A stretch of 64,000 bases of DNA from the NCBI RefSeq assembly GCF_963678635.1, contig NC_087065.1, positions 7,587,209 to 7,651,208 of the forward strand. Direction: 5' to 3'. Every line of letters begins with the position of its first letter. The first letter of the stretch is position 1. The notes below the pieces were generated by a model. It made no database searches and had not been told where the DNA came from. It worked only from the letters and a program-made list of their open reading frames with translations. This document shows, in pieces, positions 50,401 through 58,923 of this stretch. The position numbers were made by a program, and so were the translations under genes. The DNA comes from Symsagittifera roscoffensis. Lineage: Eukaryota > Xenacoelomorpha > Acoela > Convolutidae.

Positions 50401-51596
50401 TAAGTTGAAAACAAATCATGATTCGTTCTATTTCCTCAAAAAAATAAAGATTTCTGGAAAAAAACGGACGAAAAAAATGAACACCTGCTCTCAGCGGTTT
50501 CCGAAAACGTCTGCTTTTTGAGCAATAAAATGCCTTGTAAGACTCAATCCTAATTTTGCAAAGCTCCACATCACAATAAAAAACTAATTAATTATTCAAA
50601 ATTTCAGTAATAAATTAATGACCATATTCTTTTCAACCTTTTTATCTTCTTTTATGTGAAAGAAATATCTGGATACTCGAATCCACAGCTTTTTTATCAA
50701 TCCAGGTTGATTTTCTTAAAAAGTCTTCTAAAAAGTGACTGTTTTATTACTCTTAGTTTAAATAGCAGGATCACTTTTAAGTCACGAAACACCTGTCGTG
50801 GGAATAAGGACTTCGGCTCTTGTTACAGGTCGAAGATCGAACCGCTTTTTTGGTCAAAATGACAGCGAAGCAAACATTGAAAAACATTATCCTATTTTTT
50901 ATATGCTACCTTTTAATCACGTTAACACCGATTTTAAAGAACCTCAAAGCATAAAACATAGCAAAAAACCCAACAATTATTTTTACGCAGGCACTTCTTT
51001 AAAAAAAACAGGCATAAAACACCTCATTTGAGCACTTTTGAAAATGTTGAAAAAATTTGGCTTTTTTTGGCTAGCGCCCTCTAAGTTACTACATTGTGGC
51101 GCCGAAGGGTTGGCCGGCTGAGATGGATGTCATGAAACAGTTCGAACCAAAGGGGGGACTTTGGGTGGTGGATGTCGAATCCGTAAGGGGTTGAGGCCCC
51201 CCCCCCTAGAGCCGCTATTGGCTACTAGTATAATGGGTACTACTGGGTTCCTGAAAAAAAAACATGGAAAGACGGGTCTTGCGGTTTTCGGGAAAAGTTC
51301 AAAAATACAACTAATTAAATGCTCACAAGATTTTTCAGAAAAAATTATAAAAACAAACGAATTTTTTTCCGGAAACCATCTAAATTTCATGTCATGGACC
51401 CAGTCACTAAACTACCATACTTGTGCCCGCTATTGTGAGCTGCTAGTTGTGCAATTTTCGAAATTGGAAACCAAAAAATGCTAATCAAACCTGTCGTTGG
51501 TCTCTTGTTAATGGTCGCGTCTGCATCTCCGCCCAGTCCAATCACGGCAACAAAACGCACCGCCGAACTTAGGAGTAGGAACAATCGGGAGCACAT
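17254..51596 (-). CDS. unc5: UNC5-type netrin receptor (13 coding exons, spliced)
   Basis: Joined exons (minus strand): 51491-51596, 37091-37285, 36569-36712, 34112-34285, 28937-29056, 26556-26807, 25786-26073, 22566-22983, 21830-22384, 21178-21469, 20622-20816, 20140-20321, 17254-17428. The phases agree throughout, giving 3,096 nt and 1,031 residues; UNC5 proteins are usually 900-1,000. Domains by residue: signal peptide about 1-25, Ig1 about 40-148, Ig2 about 150-246, one TSP1 about 248-305, Gly-rich linker, transmembrane about 362-385, Met/Pro/Ser-rich linker, ZU5 about 614-715, UPA about 720-925, death domain about 955-1031. UNC5 receptors sit in the plasma membrane, bind netrin and mediate axon repulsion; without ligand the death domain can promote apoptosis. 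The odd point is one TSP1 instead of two. The identity rests on ZU5-UPA-death order and close motif matches; exon 1 is the least certain part. Confidence 0.93.
18511..18618. repeat. GC-rich fold-back in UNC5 intron 12
   Basis: TTAAGGGG/CCCCTTAA (18513-18540) forms a small hairpin. Next to it a larger palindrome centred on CCCCCGGGGG (18579-18588) pairs CTCGCGCCAAACACCCCTCC with GGGGGATATTTGGCGCGAG. It is sharply GC-rich in AT-rich surroundings. It may be a degenerate MITE. Confidence 0.6.
19801..20090. repeat. 60-bp minisatellite, about 4 copies, in UNC5 intron 12
   Basis: Units start at 19801, 19861, 19921 and 19981, with a partial one after 20040. The unit contains ACCATGACTCTTCAA, ATCATGTCCACTAAG, CTCATGGCTCCTATT and ATCATGGTTCCTAAA, i.e. 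four related 15-bp subunits each holding CATG. The second and third units are identical. The plus-strand open frame across it (19771-20076) exists only because 60 is divisible by 3. Confidence 0.9.
20140..20321 (-). CDS. unc5: UNC5 exon 12: UPA end and start of death domain
   Basis: Acceptor CCCTGTTTGAAG (poor pyrimidine tract), donor GTGAGTTG, 182 bp. It encodes NDAALLKRGVVDLTPTGVYD, PPGLVFRLSSHVRVRICQVM, then SQHDWVFLAKKLNFDR. The DW-LA-KL motif is the first helix of the UNC5 death domain. The exact acceptor is the least certain splice site in the 3' half. Confidence 0.88.
20622..20816 (-). CDS. unc5: UNC5 exon 11: UPA domain with an Asn/Gly-rich insert
   Basis: Acceptor GTTTTTAAG, donor GTGAGTAA, 195 bp, phase 0 at both ends. 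It encodes SVPFNHIWCAIQSSLHASFS, then a low-complexity stretch LEQPKGGNNNNRASGGGGHQ, then FQMSSYDIHSFTIRLSA. The Asn4/Gly4 insert interrupts the UPA fold and is probably a surface loop. Confidence 0.9.
21178..21469 (-). CDS. unc5: UNC5 exon 10: start of UPA domain
   Basis: Acceptor TTTCTTTTAG, donor GTCAGC, 292 bp. It encodes YCLVGKSKVGKTATKRLLLS, AFAPAALRLQDYNIRIYCVD, DTQDALENVIDFEKKSGG and LHLALTELSMGWRC. It continues from the HILIESIHDK end of ZU5, corresponding to the (Y)ALVG...AxKRLxLAxF of other UNC5 proteins. Confidence 0.95.
21830..22384 (-). CDS. unc5: UNC5 exon 9: ZU5 domain
   Basis: Acceptor ATTTTTCTAG, donor GTGAGTAA, 555 bp. ZU5 is clear: ATFTSSGGRLCLPRSGVSLL, VPEGAIAPGKSQEVYLAISN, then GGTILSPIIVCGP, LRPVVLSF and ILGEENLNSAAFCQMDEDRC. 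In UNC5, ZU5 packs against UPA and the death domain in a closed autoinhibited form. This is the single strongest exon for family identity. Confidence 0.96.
22566..22983 (-). CDS. unc5: UNC5 exon 8: cytoplasmic Met/Pro/Ser-rich linker
   Basis: Acceptor CTTTTTTCAG, donor GTATGT, 418 bp. It encodes a low-complexity region rich in Met, Gly, Pro and Ser, including GEVMVPMIPMKSMDGGSHTM and PHMGSPQSMSNGMVG, then an acidic stretch EGEYQLDEEADQSES. This region is poorly conserved between UNC5 proteins. Tyr residues could be kinase targets, but that is inference. Confidence 0.88.
23071..23473 (+). mobile_element. hAT-type MITE, copy 2, in UNC5 intron 7
   Basis: 403 bp, CAGGGGCGAATTTAGG at one end and CCTAGATCCGCCCCTG at the other. 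It is flanked by perfect 8-bp direct repeats CATTAAAA (23063-23070 and 23474-23481). There is no transposase. It is inverted relative to the copy at 16284-16702 and shares the internal GGCGCGC / TCGACC / GCCTTT landmarks. Confidence 0.9.
23482..25785. other. UNC5 intron 7, remainder: nothing recognised
   Basis: AT-rich noncoding sequence. Small frames at 24587-24941 and 25135-25557 lack splice context or domains. Confidence 0.5.
25786..26073 (-). CDS. unc5: UNC5 exon 7: transmembrane segment
   Basis: Acceptor AATGTTTAG, donor GTGAGTTG, 288 bp. The juxtamembrane part is polar (MNIDPRPRNNADLHSEQRKR). The helix VMVGVISSVIMFVVVALVVV LVL follows, and YRKSR is the basic stop-transfer on the cytoplasmic side. 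It joins exon 8 by completing a Thr codon. Confidence 0.92.
26295..26450. repeat. dispersed repeat fragment, also seen at 52.5-52.9 kb
   Basis: TTTTGTTTGGGCGACCTTTG and GGGGGGATTGCTCAATTGAT recur at 52890-52925 (same orientation) and 52492-52515 (inverted). It lies just beside intron 6, in intron 6/7 flanking DNA next to a (TTTA)n run at 26455-26478. Confidence 0.45.
26556..26807 (-). CDS. unc5: UNC5 exon 6: single TSP1 repeat and Gly-rich linker
   Basis: Acceptor GTTTTTTTCAG, donor GTAAGTG. It encodes HETWLEWQGWSECKAACGEM, GRRVKYRMCWNEDLQKEGTG and CFALSTESEKCQGSC. This is one TSP1 repeat with a W-x2-W-x2-W ladder and six cysteines. The exon then runs into DGDIGRIR and a tract of eight glycines coded by (CCCCCT)n on the plus strand, where a second TSP1 would be expected. 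Intron 6 is only 482 bp and holds no TSP1 motif. Confidence 0.92.
26808..28936. other. UNC5 intron 5: no second TSP1 exon seen
   Basis: I searched the minus strand for a WxxWxxC pattern flanked by splice sites and found none. The intron is AT-rich and I recognised no repeats in it. Confidence 0.45.
28937..29056 (-). CDS. unc5: UNC5 exon 5: second half of Ig2
   Basis: Acceptor CTGTTTTAG, donor GTAAGT, 120 bp. It encodes TTSLEVLNFREEDVGNYSCI, then AFNVLKQPRRSKAAKLDIA. The DxGxYxC motif with the second Ig2 cysteine is clear. RRSKAA matches the (K/R)RS-T-A end of Ig2 just before TSP1 in other UNC5 proteins. Confidence 0.92.
29240..29345. repeat. dispersed CGGCACTGTTG repeat, copy 1 (UNC5 intron 4)
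   Basis: It carries GTGCCGAAAACCAATTTTCG, GCATTGTTGGACAATTTTTA and GTTTCGGCACTGTTGCACTT. A related block lies at 41775-41880 in intron 1. Its inner part is partly palindromic. Confidence 0.5.
29346..34111. other. UNC5 intron 4, remainder: nothing firm
   Basis: 4.7 kb of AT-rich sequence. It includes tRNA-A-box-like strings near 31520 and 32620, too weak to call. No exon is needed here: exon 4 and exon 5 join in phase inside Ig2. Confidence 0.45.
34112..34285 (-). CDS. unc5: UNC5 exon 4: first half of Ig2
   Basis: The acceptor is CTGTTTCAG and the donor GTCAGC. It encodes LDSHFFFEPKSQAVLRGESV, TLRCVPPTGDPAPRMTWERN and GRELKPEKNKYRFSDEKG. This is a typical I-set strand order with Cys in TLRC and Trp in MTWERN. 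It ends phase 1 into exon 5. Confidence 0.9.
34420..34740 (+). repeat. dispersed TGTCGAGAAAAACCGG repeat, copy 1 (UNC5 intron 3)
   Basis: It includes ACATCATATTCAAGCCTTTT, GTGTCGAGAAAAACCGGTTA and a CTCGCT-rich segment. It is similar to 34960-35480 and, inverted, to 45140-45620. Confidence 0.5.
34960..35480 (+). repeat. dispersed TGTCGAGAAAAACCGG repeat, copy 2 (UNC5 intron 3)
   Basis: AATCATCGGATTGGGTTG, TCTAAATTCCAACAAATACA, ACTCCAGTTTTACTTGAATG and GTGTCGAGAAAAACCGGTTT occur in order. The same strings occur in reverse complement at 45140-45580. Confidence 0.6.
36569..36712 (-). CDS. unc5: UNC5 exon 3: second half of Ig1
   Basis: This 144-bp phase-symmetric exon lies between TTGTATTTTTCAG and GTTAGTATA. 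It encodes KFENSFVRETMELSASKGGT, then MKCVCRIFSRSGRETTSEPA. The C-x-C pair aligns with the WCQC of vertebrate UNC5 Ig1. No other reading between exons 2 and 4 supplies the second Ig1 cysteine. Confidence 0.8.
37091..37285 (-). CDS. unc5: UNC5 exon 2: first half of Ig1
   Basis: The acceptor is AATGTTTCAG and the donor GTTAGT. It encodes GEPRIISMSDLMYLDEQNSV, TLTCTVTSDPAPVHLSFQC and a polar tail. The first Ig cysteine is in TLTC. The LSFQC turn corresponds to the (Y/F)FKC of other UNC5 Ig1 domains. It starts after one base of a codon and ends phase 1. Confidence 0.85.
41775..41880. repeat. dispersed CGGCACTGTTG repeat, copy 2 (UNC5 intron 1)
   Basis: AAAAAATCATCAATCTTCTC, then GGCACTGTTGAATACTTTTT and CAGTTTCGGCACTGTTGTAC. 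It is related to 29240-29345. Confidence 0.5.
45140..45620 (-). repeat. dispersed TGTCGAGAAAAACCGG repeat, copy 3, inverted (UNC5 intron 1)
   Basis: It contains AACCGGTTTTTCTCGACACT, CCATTCAAGTAAAACTGGAG, TTGTTGGAATTTAGACTA and CAACCCAATCCGATGATTAT, the reverse complement order of 35100-35420. Confidence 0.6.
51061..51225 (-). mobile_element. truncated hAT-MITE-like fragment (UNC5 intron 1)
   Basis: GTGGCGCCGAAGGGTTGGCC, GGGGGGACTTTGGGTGG and TGTCGAATCCGTAAGGGGTT resemble the terminal 150 bp of the hAT MITEs at 16.3 and 23.1 kb. It ends in a C run and CTAGAGCCGCTATTGG. The outer CAGGGGC end and target duplication are not seen. Confidence 0.45.
51491..51596 (-). CDS. unc5: UNC5 exon 1: start codon and signal peptide
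   Basis: ATG at 51596-51594 is followed by MCSRLFLLLSSAVRFVAVIG, a plausible signal peptide, then a short linker ending KRPTT. The exon ends in phase 1 at GTTTGATT, a weak donor. It joins CC-GGC-GAG of exon 2 to give TT-A-GEPRIIS. The phase match, the signal-peptide-like start and the usual short N-terminal linker of UNC5 support it. The 14.2-kb intron and the weak donor leave room for a different first exon. Confidence 0.5.
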
Positions 51597-52057
51597 ATTC
51601 TCGGGAAAACGCACGTCGTGGAATCAACGTGCAAAATTATATTTTCGGCAGTCTTTTTCGAACAGAATAATTCAAAAAAAAAAGCAATAAGCTGTCAAAT
51701 TTCATAAACTTGTTGATGTAAATTTGTCAATTCTTCATTTTTTGGTAAATCTTGTCTCCTTTCTTTTACAATCTTTCGATGAATTTAGTTGCGAATTTTG
51801 AATTTGGGACGGATATTGATATTGATAATATATAGAATTTGAGAAAATCACAATTACATTGGAAATTGTAATAATTATATATTGAAAATAATCAACAGGT
51901 TCAAAAAAAGAATAAATTGTTTGTAACTTTTAAAGCAAGCTGTTCTAAAAAAAATGTCGCGCCAATAAATTTAAAAAAGCGCCTTTCGAATTTACTTTTC
52001 AGTCTTTAAGACGGCAAAATTCATTCTTTCTTTGCTCTAGAAAGAACGCTAGACTGT

Positions 52058-52086
52058 ATTATTTATAGAGCTCTTTTTTAGCCAAT
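52058..52086 (-). promoter_or_regulatory. candidate TATA box with ATTGG element upstream of UNC5 exon 1
   Basis: On the minus strand TGATTGGCTAAAAAAGAGCT is followed by CTATAAATAAT (TATA at 52067-52058). This is about 460 bp upstream of the exon 1 ATG. The position would give a 5' UTR of roughly 430 nt. TATA-like strings are common in AT-rich DNA, so this is weak. Confidence 0.25.
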
Positions 52087-52669
52087 CACAGAGCAGGACC
52101 GTAATTCCTGTGTTTAAAGATAGCAAAAGAAGAGCGACCAATGCCGACAAAATTGCACAATTGACTGATATTTTGTCTATTTTTAGACTACAATCATAAC
52201 TATCGTATTATTTAAGCTCATTTTAAAAGTTATAAGAATTCAGTAAATAATATTTTATTTCTGTAGATCTGAGCAAATTTAATCATAGTTGGCAATTAGT
52301 GGAAACAATCGCTCGTTACTAGAAAAGTTAATAGGGGCGATTCGGGGCCTAGGAAATTATGACGATAAGCAAATTAGACGGATGCTACAAAAACGAAATT
52401 TTGAAAGTTTGATCATAATGCTCAAATCTGATGGGTTGAATTTGAAATTAATATCAGCGAAAAGAAATCTGTGTTTTCGATGAAAACAGAGGATGAATTG
52501 AGCAATCCCCCCGCTTAATGGCCAAATAAGCTATCGTCAAACTAGCTACCACTCTCTCACCCATTCCATGCAAAAACGGTAAATACGCTTCTCAAGACGC
52601 GATAAAACGCAAGCAGATTATTGACCTGATGGTAGCACACAATCAATTGAGTGACCGAAGGTTTTTATG

Positions 52670-52860
52670 TGTCGAGAAAAAATTTGGATCGCTTTAACTA
52701 ACTATAACCCCCTTTTTATCAAAAGGGGGGAGATTCGTTACTAGGTGTTAAATTCTCATATACTTATCCGTTGATATATTTCTTTATAGGGGGATATTCG
52801 TTAATGAGGGGATGGGGGGTATTCGTAACTAGGTAACCGAGGGGGGATATAGTTAAGGAG
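52670..52860. repeat. short G-rich tandem motif around GATTCGTTACTAGG
   Basis: GGGGGGAGATTCGTTACTAG, GGGGGATATTCGTTAATGAG, GGGGGTATTCGTAACTAGG and GGGGGGATATAGTTAAGG recur within 150 bp, next to the mirrored CCCCC stretch near 52708. It may be the inside of a fold-back element. Confidence 0.45.
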
Positions 52861-53179
52861 ATCCACAATTTTGAAAAAATCGAAAATAAAAATGCGAATT
52901 TTTGTTTGGGCGACCATTGCCTCGAGGAAAACAAGTTACCAGGCTTGGTGCTCTAACTTTATATCTGAATGCTGAAAATTTTTGTCAGCAGCACCTTAGT
53001 AATATACGCAATAACATTCTTTTACTTCAAGATAGAAAAAAGTCGGCTCAATATGATCAGTTTTTGTGTTTTTTTCACTCTGAAAGTGGTTTTTGAGTTT
53101 TGATAAAGCAAATTTTGGTGTTCCACATTCGTTGAAGAATCTAGTTCATTGTCTCCTATCATTCAAACTATTTTCAAGC

Positions 53180-53820
53180 GGTTGTACACACGCCTCATGA
53201 TGAAGGGACCGAACGCTGGAAATTTATTTTTGGTAATTTTCAGCCAATCAGAATTGAGTATTCAAAAATCTAAAAGAAATCGCAAAAAACTCATCGTGAG
53301 CAAATTAATCCAGGCCATAAACATTAATACTGACCGATTACAGAATTAGCAGATTGCAGTCAAATGAAATTTCAAACATTGCCAAATCCAAGACAAATTA
53401 GAAAAAACTTTTTACAGATAAAGATTTTAGAAACATTGAAAAATAAAACGCCCAATTTGTTGTCTCTGAAAAGATAGCGCATGCTTTATTTCATTTTATG
53501 CTAATTTTGACCTCGGTTCAATGCAAAAACCATCCAGCGAAGAAGAAATACTAATGATTATGATTGCTTGGAAAATTTCCATCATTCGCTCCCACAATCA
53601 TGAGAATAGCCCCGTGCCGCATGATGGAAGGGCCGACTGTTGGAAGTTTATTTTCAGTTTGTTTTTCAACCAATCTGAAGTAAGTTTCAAAAATTCAGAG
53701 AAATGTGAAAACTTCAATTGAAACAAATAAACTCAGGCCATTGAAACTAAAATCGACCGATTGCAAATTGAGCTGAAACATGCATTTTCAGTTAGTATCA
53801 GATCTGTCTCGCATTGTAAA
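53180..53820. repeat. two diverged direct copies of a roughly 200-bp unit
   Basis: Copy 1 near 53190-53390 and copy 2 near 53605-53820 share, in order, a GATGAAGGGACCGAACGCTG / GATGGAAGGGCCGACTGTTG stretch, TTATTTT, CAATCAGAAT / CAATCTGAAG, CAGGCCAT and CGACCGATT / GACCGATTAC strings. The offset is about 415 bp. Confidence 0.55.
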
Positions 53821-54169
53821 AAAAACATACTTTTATAAGTATACCAATTTTAAAAAAAATGAAAATGTAGAATTGGTGATTCCGTTCTAAGTTTGACTGG
53901 TCGCAAAGTCGTCGAGGACAGCATCAACTTTTGTTAATAGAGATTTAGAATTCTACGCTACGATTAGTTTCTGGGCCAGTCGAGCGATTTGTACCCTAAG
54001 GTGAACGATTCAGGACAATCAAAATCTGGAAAAAATTCAGGTTTTAATTTCATCATTGATAATTTATCAAAAAAAATTAGTTCTTCATTATACAAGTCGC
54101 AAAAGCCTCGACCCTTATAGTCCCCTTCATAGCACTAATAAGGAGCAGCAAGAAATCGATCCACTAGGA

Positions 54170-54440
54170 GGGAACAACTTCACGAGATCTCGAAAAACCC
54201 TTCTGTTGCACATATTTTAAGATCGGCTATAAAAAATTGTAACTACCCCCAACAACAGAGAGGTCGAATGTGAAAAATTTTGATGTCATCATCCTACAGA
54301 ACCCGAATAGTGAAACTGCAAGAAGTCGCCCTTAGAGGGTAGCAACTGCACGAGATCTCAAAAAAACCACCTGTTTCTCATATACTAAGATTGAATATAA
54401 AAAAGTTTACGTTTCCCGCCAACACTGTGAAGGGATTTGG
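54170..54440. repeat. two diverged direct copies of a roughly 105-bp unit
   Basis: CTTCACGAGATCTCGAAAAA at about 54177 and CTGCACGAGATCTCAAAAAA at about 54347 are each followed by a CTGTT-CACATAT-TAAGAT stretch and a TATAAAAAA-GT-AC stretch. The offset is about 170 bp. Confidence 0.55.
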
Positions 54441-55367
54441 TTCAGAACTGTTAAGGCTGACGATCCATATGGCTCTATTAAGCAACACATTGATTCTTAG
54501 AAGACCAAGAGATAAAAAAAGTTCCAGATCTACAGCGCTGAAAAAAAATCCTCATCCCGGATTTCCGGAAACTATTTCTCGGTTCCCACGAAAAGCAGCG
54601 AGCCAAAACTGTGATATATGATAGACAAACGCAAGATGCGTCGTATGTCATACTTTGAACCAAATCTGACGTTTCGGCCGAAAATTATTAGTGGCTTGGT
54701 ACCTTTCACACCTTCGGGGACAATTTTCGCAAAATAACAACGGGGTGCATTATGACTTTTTGGCGGTAATAGACTTTAAAACCCAGCCCTGAACAAAGCC
54801 CCAGTGATCCGAACCTCCTCGACGTCCCCTTCCTGTGTTAGAAGCGCTCCCACGGGAAAAGAGATAGTGAACTTAAGAATTCGAATAACTTGAGAAGTAT
54901 TAATGGGATACGGATGAAGCTCACTGGGTAGGACCACCTTGGATTCTGAACCCGAAAATGAAAGATTGACCCTATGTAATTTTTAGGCGTTTATGACCAA
55001 AATTGCCATGAAAAACTCAATATTAACAACGGAAATTGGCGTATTTCCCATCCCCAACTCTTTGGAAACAAGAATCGATTACCCAACTTCTATTTAGAAT
55101 ACCTATCTATTGGGAACTGAAGCAGAAGCTGAAAAGATATAGCTTTTAAAAAGTAACACAGACGTAGTGGAGCAAATTAAAATGAAATTGGCAAACCTTG
55201 GGTTCAGCTTAGCTTGGCGGATGAGCTATTGAAAGAATTTCAGTCAAACTAAAGAATAGTAGTCTCAGTGGATATTGTGATTAATAGAAGCGTGACATGG
55301 GGAGTAGGTCTCCTAAAAACAAAAACAGACAAGTAGTTTTTTTAGTGCCCCGGAGGTTTAAAAGGTC

Positions 55368-58300
55368 GGGAATGGAATTGAGTGTAAAGGGAATTTTAGA
55401 TGATTGAATTGAATATGCTTACCCATGAGAAGGGTCTTTTTCCTCCTCCGAGAGACCGGAACGTTAACGGGACAATTGAAAAAACTTTGTGAGACTGGTG
55501 AATTATGTTTAGTTTGGCTTAGAAGTGAAAGTGGACTTGATGATTGCACAACTTATTTCAATAAATTGAGGATATTAAGGTGATCTTGGATTCGTAACTT
55601 TTTTAAGTTCTTGGATTCGTAACTTTGTTCTTCTAATTTTTTAAAATCGAGAAAATTTTTTGCAGGCTTGAGGCTTGGATGTGTTATTGCAAAATTACCT
55701 TATTAATTTTTACTTAAAACGTTTTTGGTGGAAGTAGGGTCGTTGAATTATTGGTTGATAATTTCCCCTGATTGATTTTTTTTGTAGTTTATCATTTTTT
55801 AGTTAAAATTTTTGGTAAAAACCGTACATATATCTTGACTATAGTTTTTTGAATGGTTCTTATGAAAAGTAAAAAATTCGAAAAAATTTTTGACTGGGGA
55901 TAAAATAATTCGTCCCCAGTCAGCCAAACTGACATTTTTTAAACCGCCATAACTTGTAAGAAGATATATATAGCTTCAATAATATTTGGATGGAATTCAA
56001 AGAAAAAATTACTGGAAAATAAAATTAGCTGAAAAAGCTAATTTGTGACAAAAGCGACTTCGAGTTCAAATAACCTAACTTTTTTTGCTATTTCGAACCA
56101 CAAGACTGCTATTTTATCAGGATGAGGTCCAATATTTTACGACTGCCCTTCTTGTAGTCTCGATATGTTTTTAGTGAATAGAGCTTTAACAAAAAGCTAA
56201 AAGAAAATAACATGTGTCAAAATGTCATTCGTTCTAGGGAACGTAGTAGATGTTTGAAGTCAGCAGGGGTTGGCTGCTGACCCCCATGTTTTAAGATAGG
56301 TTATGGACATCCGGTCACTATGCTAAGTTTTTTGATAGGGAAATTAATTTCTCGCGAAATAAGATAGATTTCAGGTTTTCCATGTATTAAGACAAGCTTC
56401 CAGATGGTAGGATGGTAAGTTTCCAAAAAAGTTTTGCCGCCCTATCTTCTTGATACTACGATGTATCAGATTCTCTAAGGCAATGCATAAGTCCCAGGTA
56501 TTGGATTTTTCTAACTGCACCCGAGTTATCACTGATTCAATTCCGAACGAAGCTAGAAATCGATTTTCTCCTAGGGCGTTTATACTCTCGCTCTCGATTG
56601 CATACGTTTTCAATTAGAAACCCATATTATTTTCACAAACTTTTTTTTAATGGGAGAAAATTGCAAGTTTCGATTGGGATTTTTCTGGAACAATTCTAAA
56701 AACTCTGGAAAACACTGAAAAAATCAATTTGGCTTTTGAAGAATCTGTTGAAAAAAGACTTTGTTGGGAAACTGCGTTCTGACAATATTTTTGACCAAAT
56801 AATGGGTTTTGTGTTTTTCACACCTTGTCACAATCTTTCATTTTTTTCAATTTTTTTTTCATTCTCATCATTGTATTCTCTTTTGGATGTCATTCATTTC
56901 TTTTTTCTTGTTTCCTCGTTCATTGTCTTGATCCTTCAAGGAGAGTGGAGCTTCTTGACAGAAACACAAGTGATAGTAGCATCGCATAGCTTCAATTCCG
57001 CTTCAACCACAACAACTATCAACGTTAAGCCATTCAAAACACTTCTGTTTTTTAGGTTAAAAAAATTCTCAATTTTTCATTTCAGTTACCGATAAACATA
57101 TAAACAATTTCTCAAACGCAAGTTCTATTGTTTATTTTGCATATCGACCTCGCTTTCTCATCTCGTATACAGTTGTGTTGGCATTTCTTGACACATTGAC
57201 TTTGGTTAGAATAGGCTTGCGTCTCTTCCAAAAATTGATTTGCAGATGTTTGGGGCTTTTTTGAAAAATATGTCTGCTATAGCATTCCGAATCAATACAA
57301 AAGATGTACCTTCAGTAGTGTCTCCCCGTTTTTTTCGAACAAATCTTTGTCATGTTTGCAAAAAGAATGAAACGTGTAATGTGTAGTTTTGTGTAGACAC
57401 ATGTTTGCTAACATTGGAAGTTTACATTCTAATTTTACCAAATTAGTTCCCCTGTTGTGATAAGTATTAATCAATTTTTGCCTTTTTTGATGATTAGAAC
57501 TTTATCTTCGTTGTTTTGCAATGCAAGAAGCCACTGAACACAGGCATTACGTTTTTCTTTCAAGTCTTTCGTAAGTAATTGTAATTATTTAAGCCAGATA
57601 GTGGCTTTGTTTTGATATGAAGCTTCTTCAGTGCGTGTTGTTCCTTTTTCAACCTTTCTCAGTTTTTCCTTGTCGTTAAATTCTTTATCCGGCGGATTGT
57701 TGTTTCTCATTTTACTGAAAATGCTTTACATGATGTTATTCTTAAAAGTCAAGATTTTCTTGCTTTTCAGTTTTTTTATATTAAAACAAATTTCGGTTTC
57801 GCTGGCTTTATAGGTTTTTAGAAAAGAGTCTGAGAATGTTTTTCTACCCAAAAATTTTCATTTGATCGAAAAAAGTTTATCTTTAAGCTTGATGTCTCGC
57901 GTTTTTGATATCTGATATTTCCCCTTCTTTCTTTCTCGTAAATCAAATAAAAGATCAAGTGCGACTTGATTGATTTCAAGTCATATCGAACGCTTTTCAA
58001 ACTTAAAAAACTCGAAGTTTATACGTTATTTTCCCGATTTTTTTTTCAAATAGATCAGTTGAATTTTCCTAAACTTTCTCAATTTGAGAAGACATGTCGT
58101 TTGCTTCCGTGTTTTCAATGCATATGTCTTCATACTCATATTTATCACAAAAAACATAAATCTTTTCTTGATCACGCAATTGATCGATTATCTTTTTTAT
58201 TCGTTCATTGATAGCTACTTCCATGTGTTAAAAGTTTGTTCTCATCTCCAGCTTACTTTTGCAGACAACAGTTCGAGGTTGCTCACAAATTCAATTATCA

Positions 58301-58923
58301 AATTGTTTGGACCAGAACTTGGACAAGAGATCACCATGGCAACTTTGTTCAAATCATTCGTTCATAAAAAAAGTCGATTAAGTATAGACTGAAATTTAAA
58401 CATATTTTTCTATCAATGGAGTAGTTTGTGTCTTTTTAGTGTTTACTTAGAAACCCAAATCGACTCTAAAAAAGTCATTGCTAAATTATTGAAGAGTTTG
58501 TTATTTTTAATAACCGAAGTTTGAATCTTTAGCTTTTTGGAGAAAGTTCCGCGAAGTTCAAAACCTATCACGAATAAACAAATATCACTCGTTTTTTCTA
58601 CATATACATTTTTTGCTATTAAATCCAGATAATTTGAAAATTGCACCGAAAACATTTAAAGAAGTTGTCAATACTGTTTTTTTGATGGATATTTTTGTTG
58701 AACCTCAATGATTTAATTGTTTTGTCAAATCTTCCGAGATTTTGTCTTGCCATTTTTCCAGGATATTTTCGAACTCTTATATCGAGATTGCAAAGGAAGT
58801 TGTTGCGTTCAATTTTTTCTATCATTTGAGGTAATTTTTAAAAAGAAAACTCTATAAAAAAGGTAAGATCATGACCAGACTTTGATATCAAATCAGTAAT
58901 TCTAGAACTGTGAGAGTCGAGAT
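55368..58923. repeat. large direct duplication, copy A (period about 5.1 kb)
   Basis: It starts GGGAATGGAATTGAGTGTAA and aligns with 60484 onward. The offset is 5116 at the start and 5076 near the end. About 55560-56480 is nearly identical between copies (a handful of differences), while 56500-58900 shows many more substitutions and indels, e.g. a 23-bp gap near 57160. Open frames inside are not preserved between copies, or are AT-driven. A minus frame at 58221 begins MEVAINERIKKI and is charged and coiled-coil-like, but breaks. I recognise no gene. Confidence 0.85.
56262..56420. mobile_element. relative of the 3.1-kb fold-back element, in duplication copy A
   Basis: GCTGACCCCCATGTTTTAAG, GACATCCGGTCACTATGCTA and TTTGATAGGGAAATTAATTT parallel the left arm at 3150-3215 (GATGACCCCCATGTATTAAG, GCATCCGGTCACCAACCTA, GATAGGGAATAGATTTC). 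Confidence 0.6.

Larger units (their letters stand above)
37286..51490. other. UNC5 intron 1 (14.2 kb)
   Basis: Noncoding, AT-rich. It holds the repeats listed separately at 41.8 and 45.1-45.6 kb, long G runs at about 42746-42760 and 48570-48588, and a hAT-like fragment at 51061-51225. It fits the long first intron common in receptor genes, which often holds enhancers. I cannot identify any specific regulatory site. Confidence 0.45.

Noticed and set aside
57330-57430. Cys-rich plus-strand string CHVCKKNETC...CVDTC resembling the piggyBac C-terminal finger
   Set aside because: An in-frame stop, wrong spacing, and no transposase core nearby in either duplication copy.
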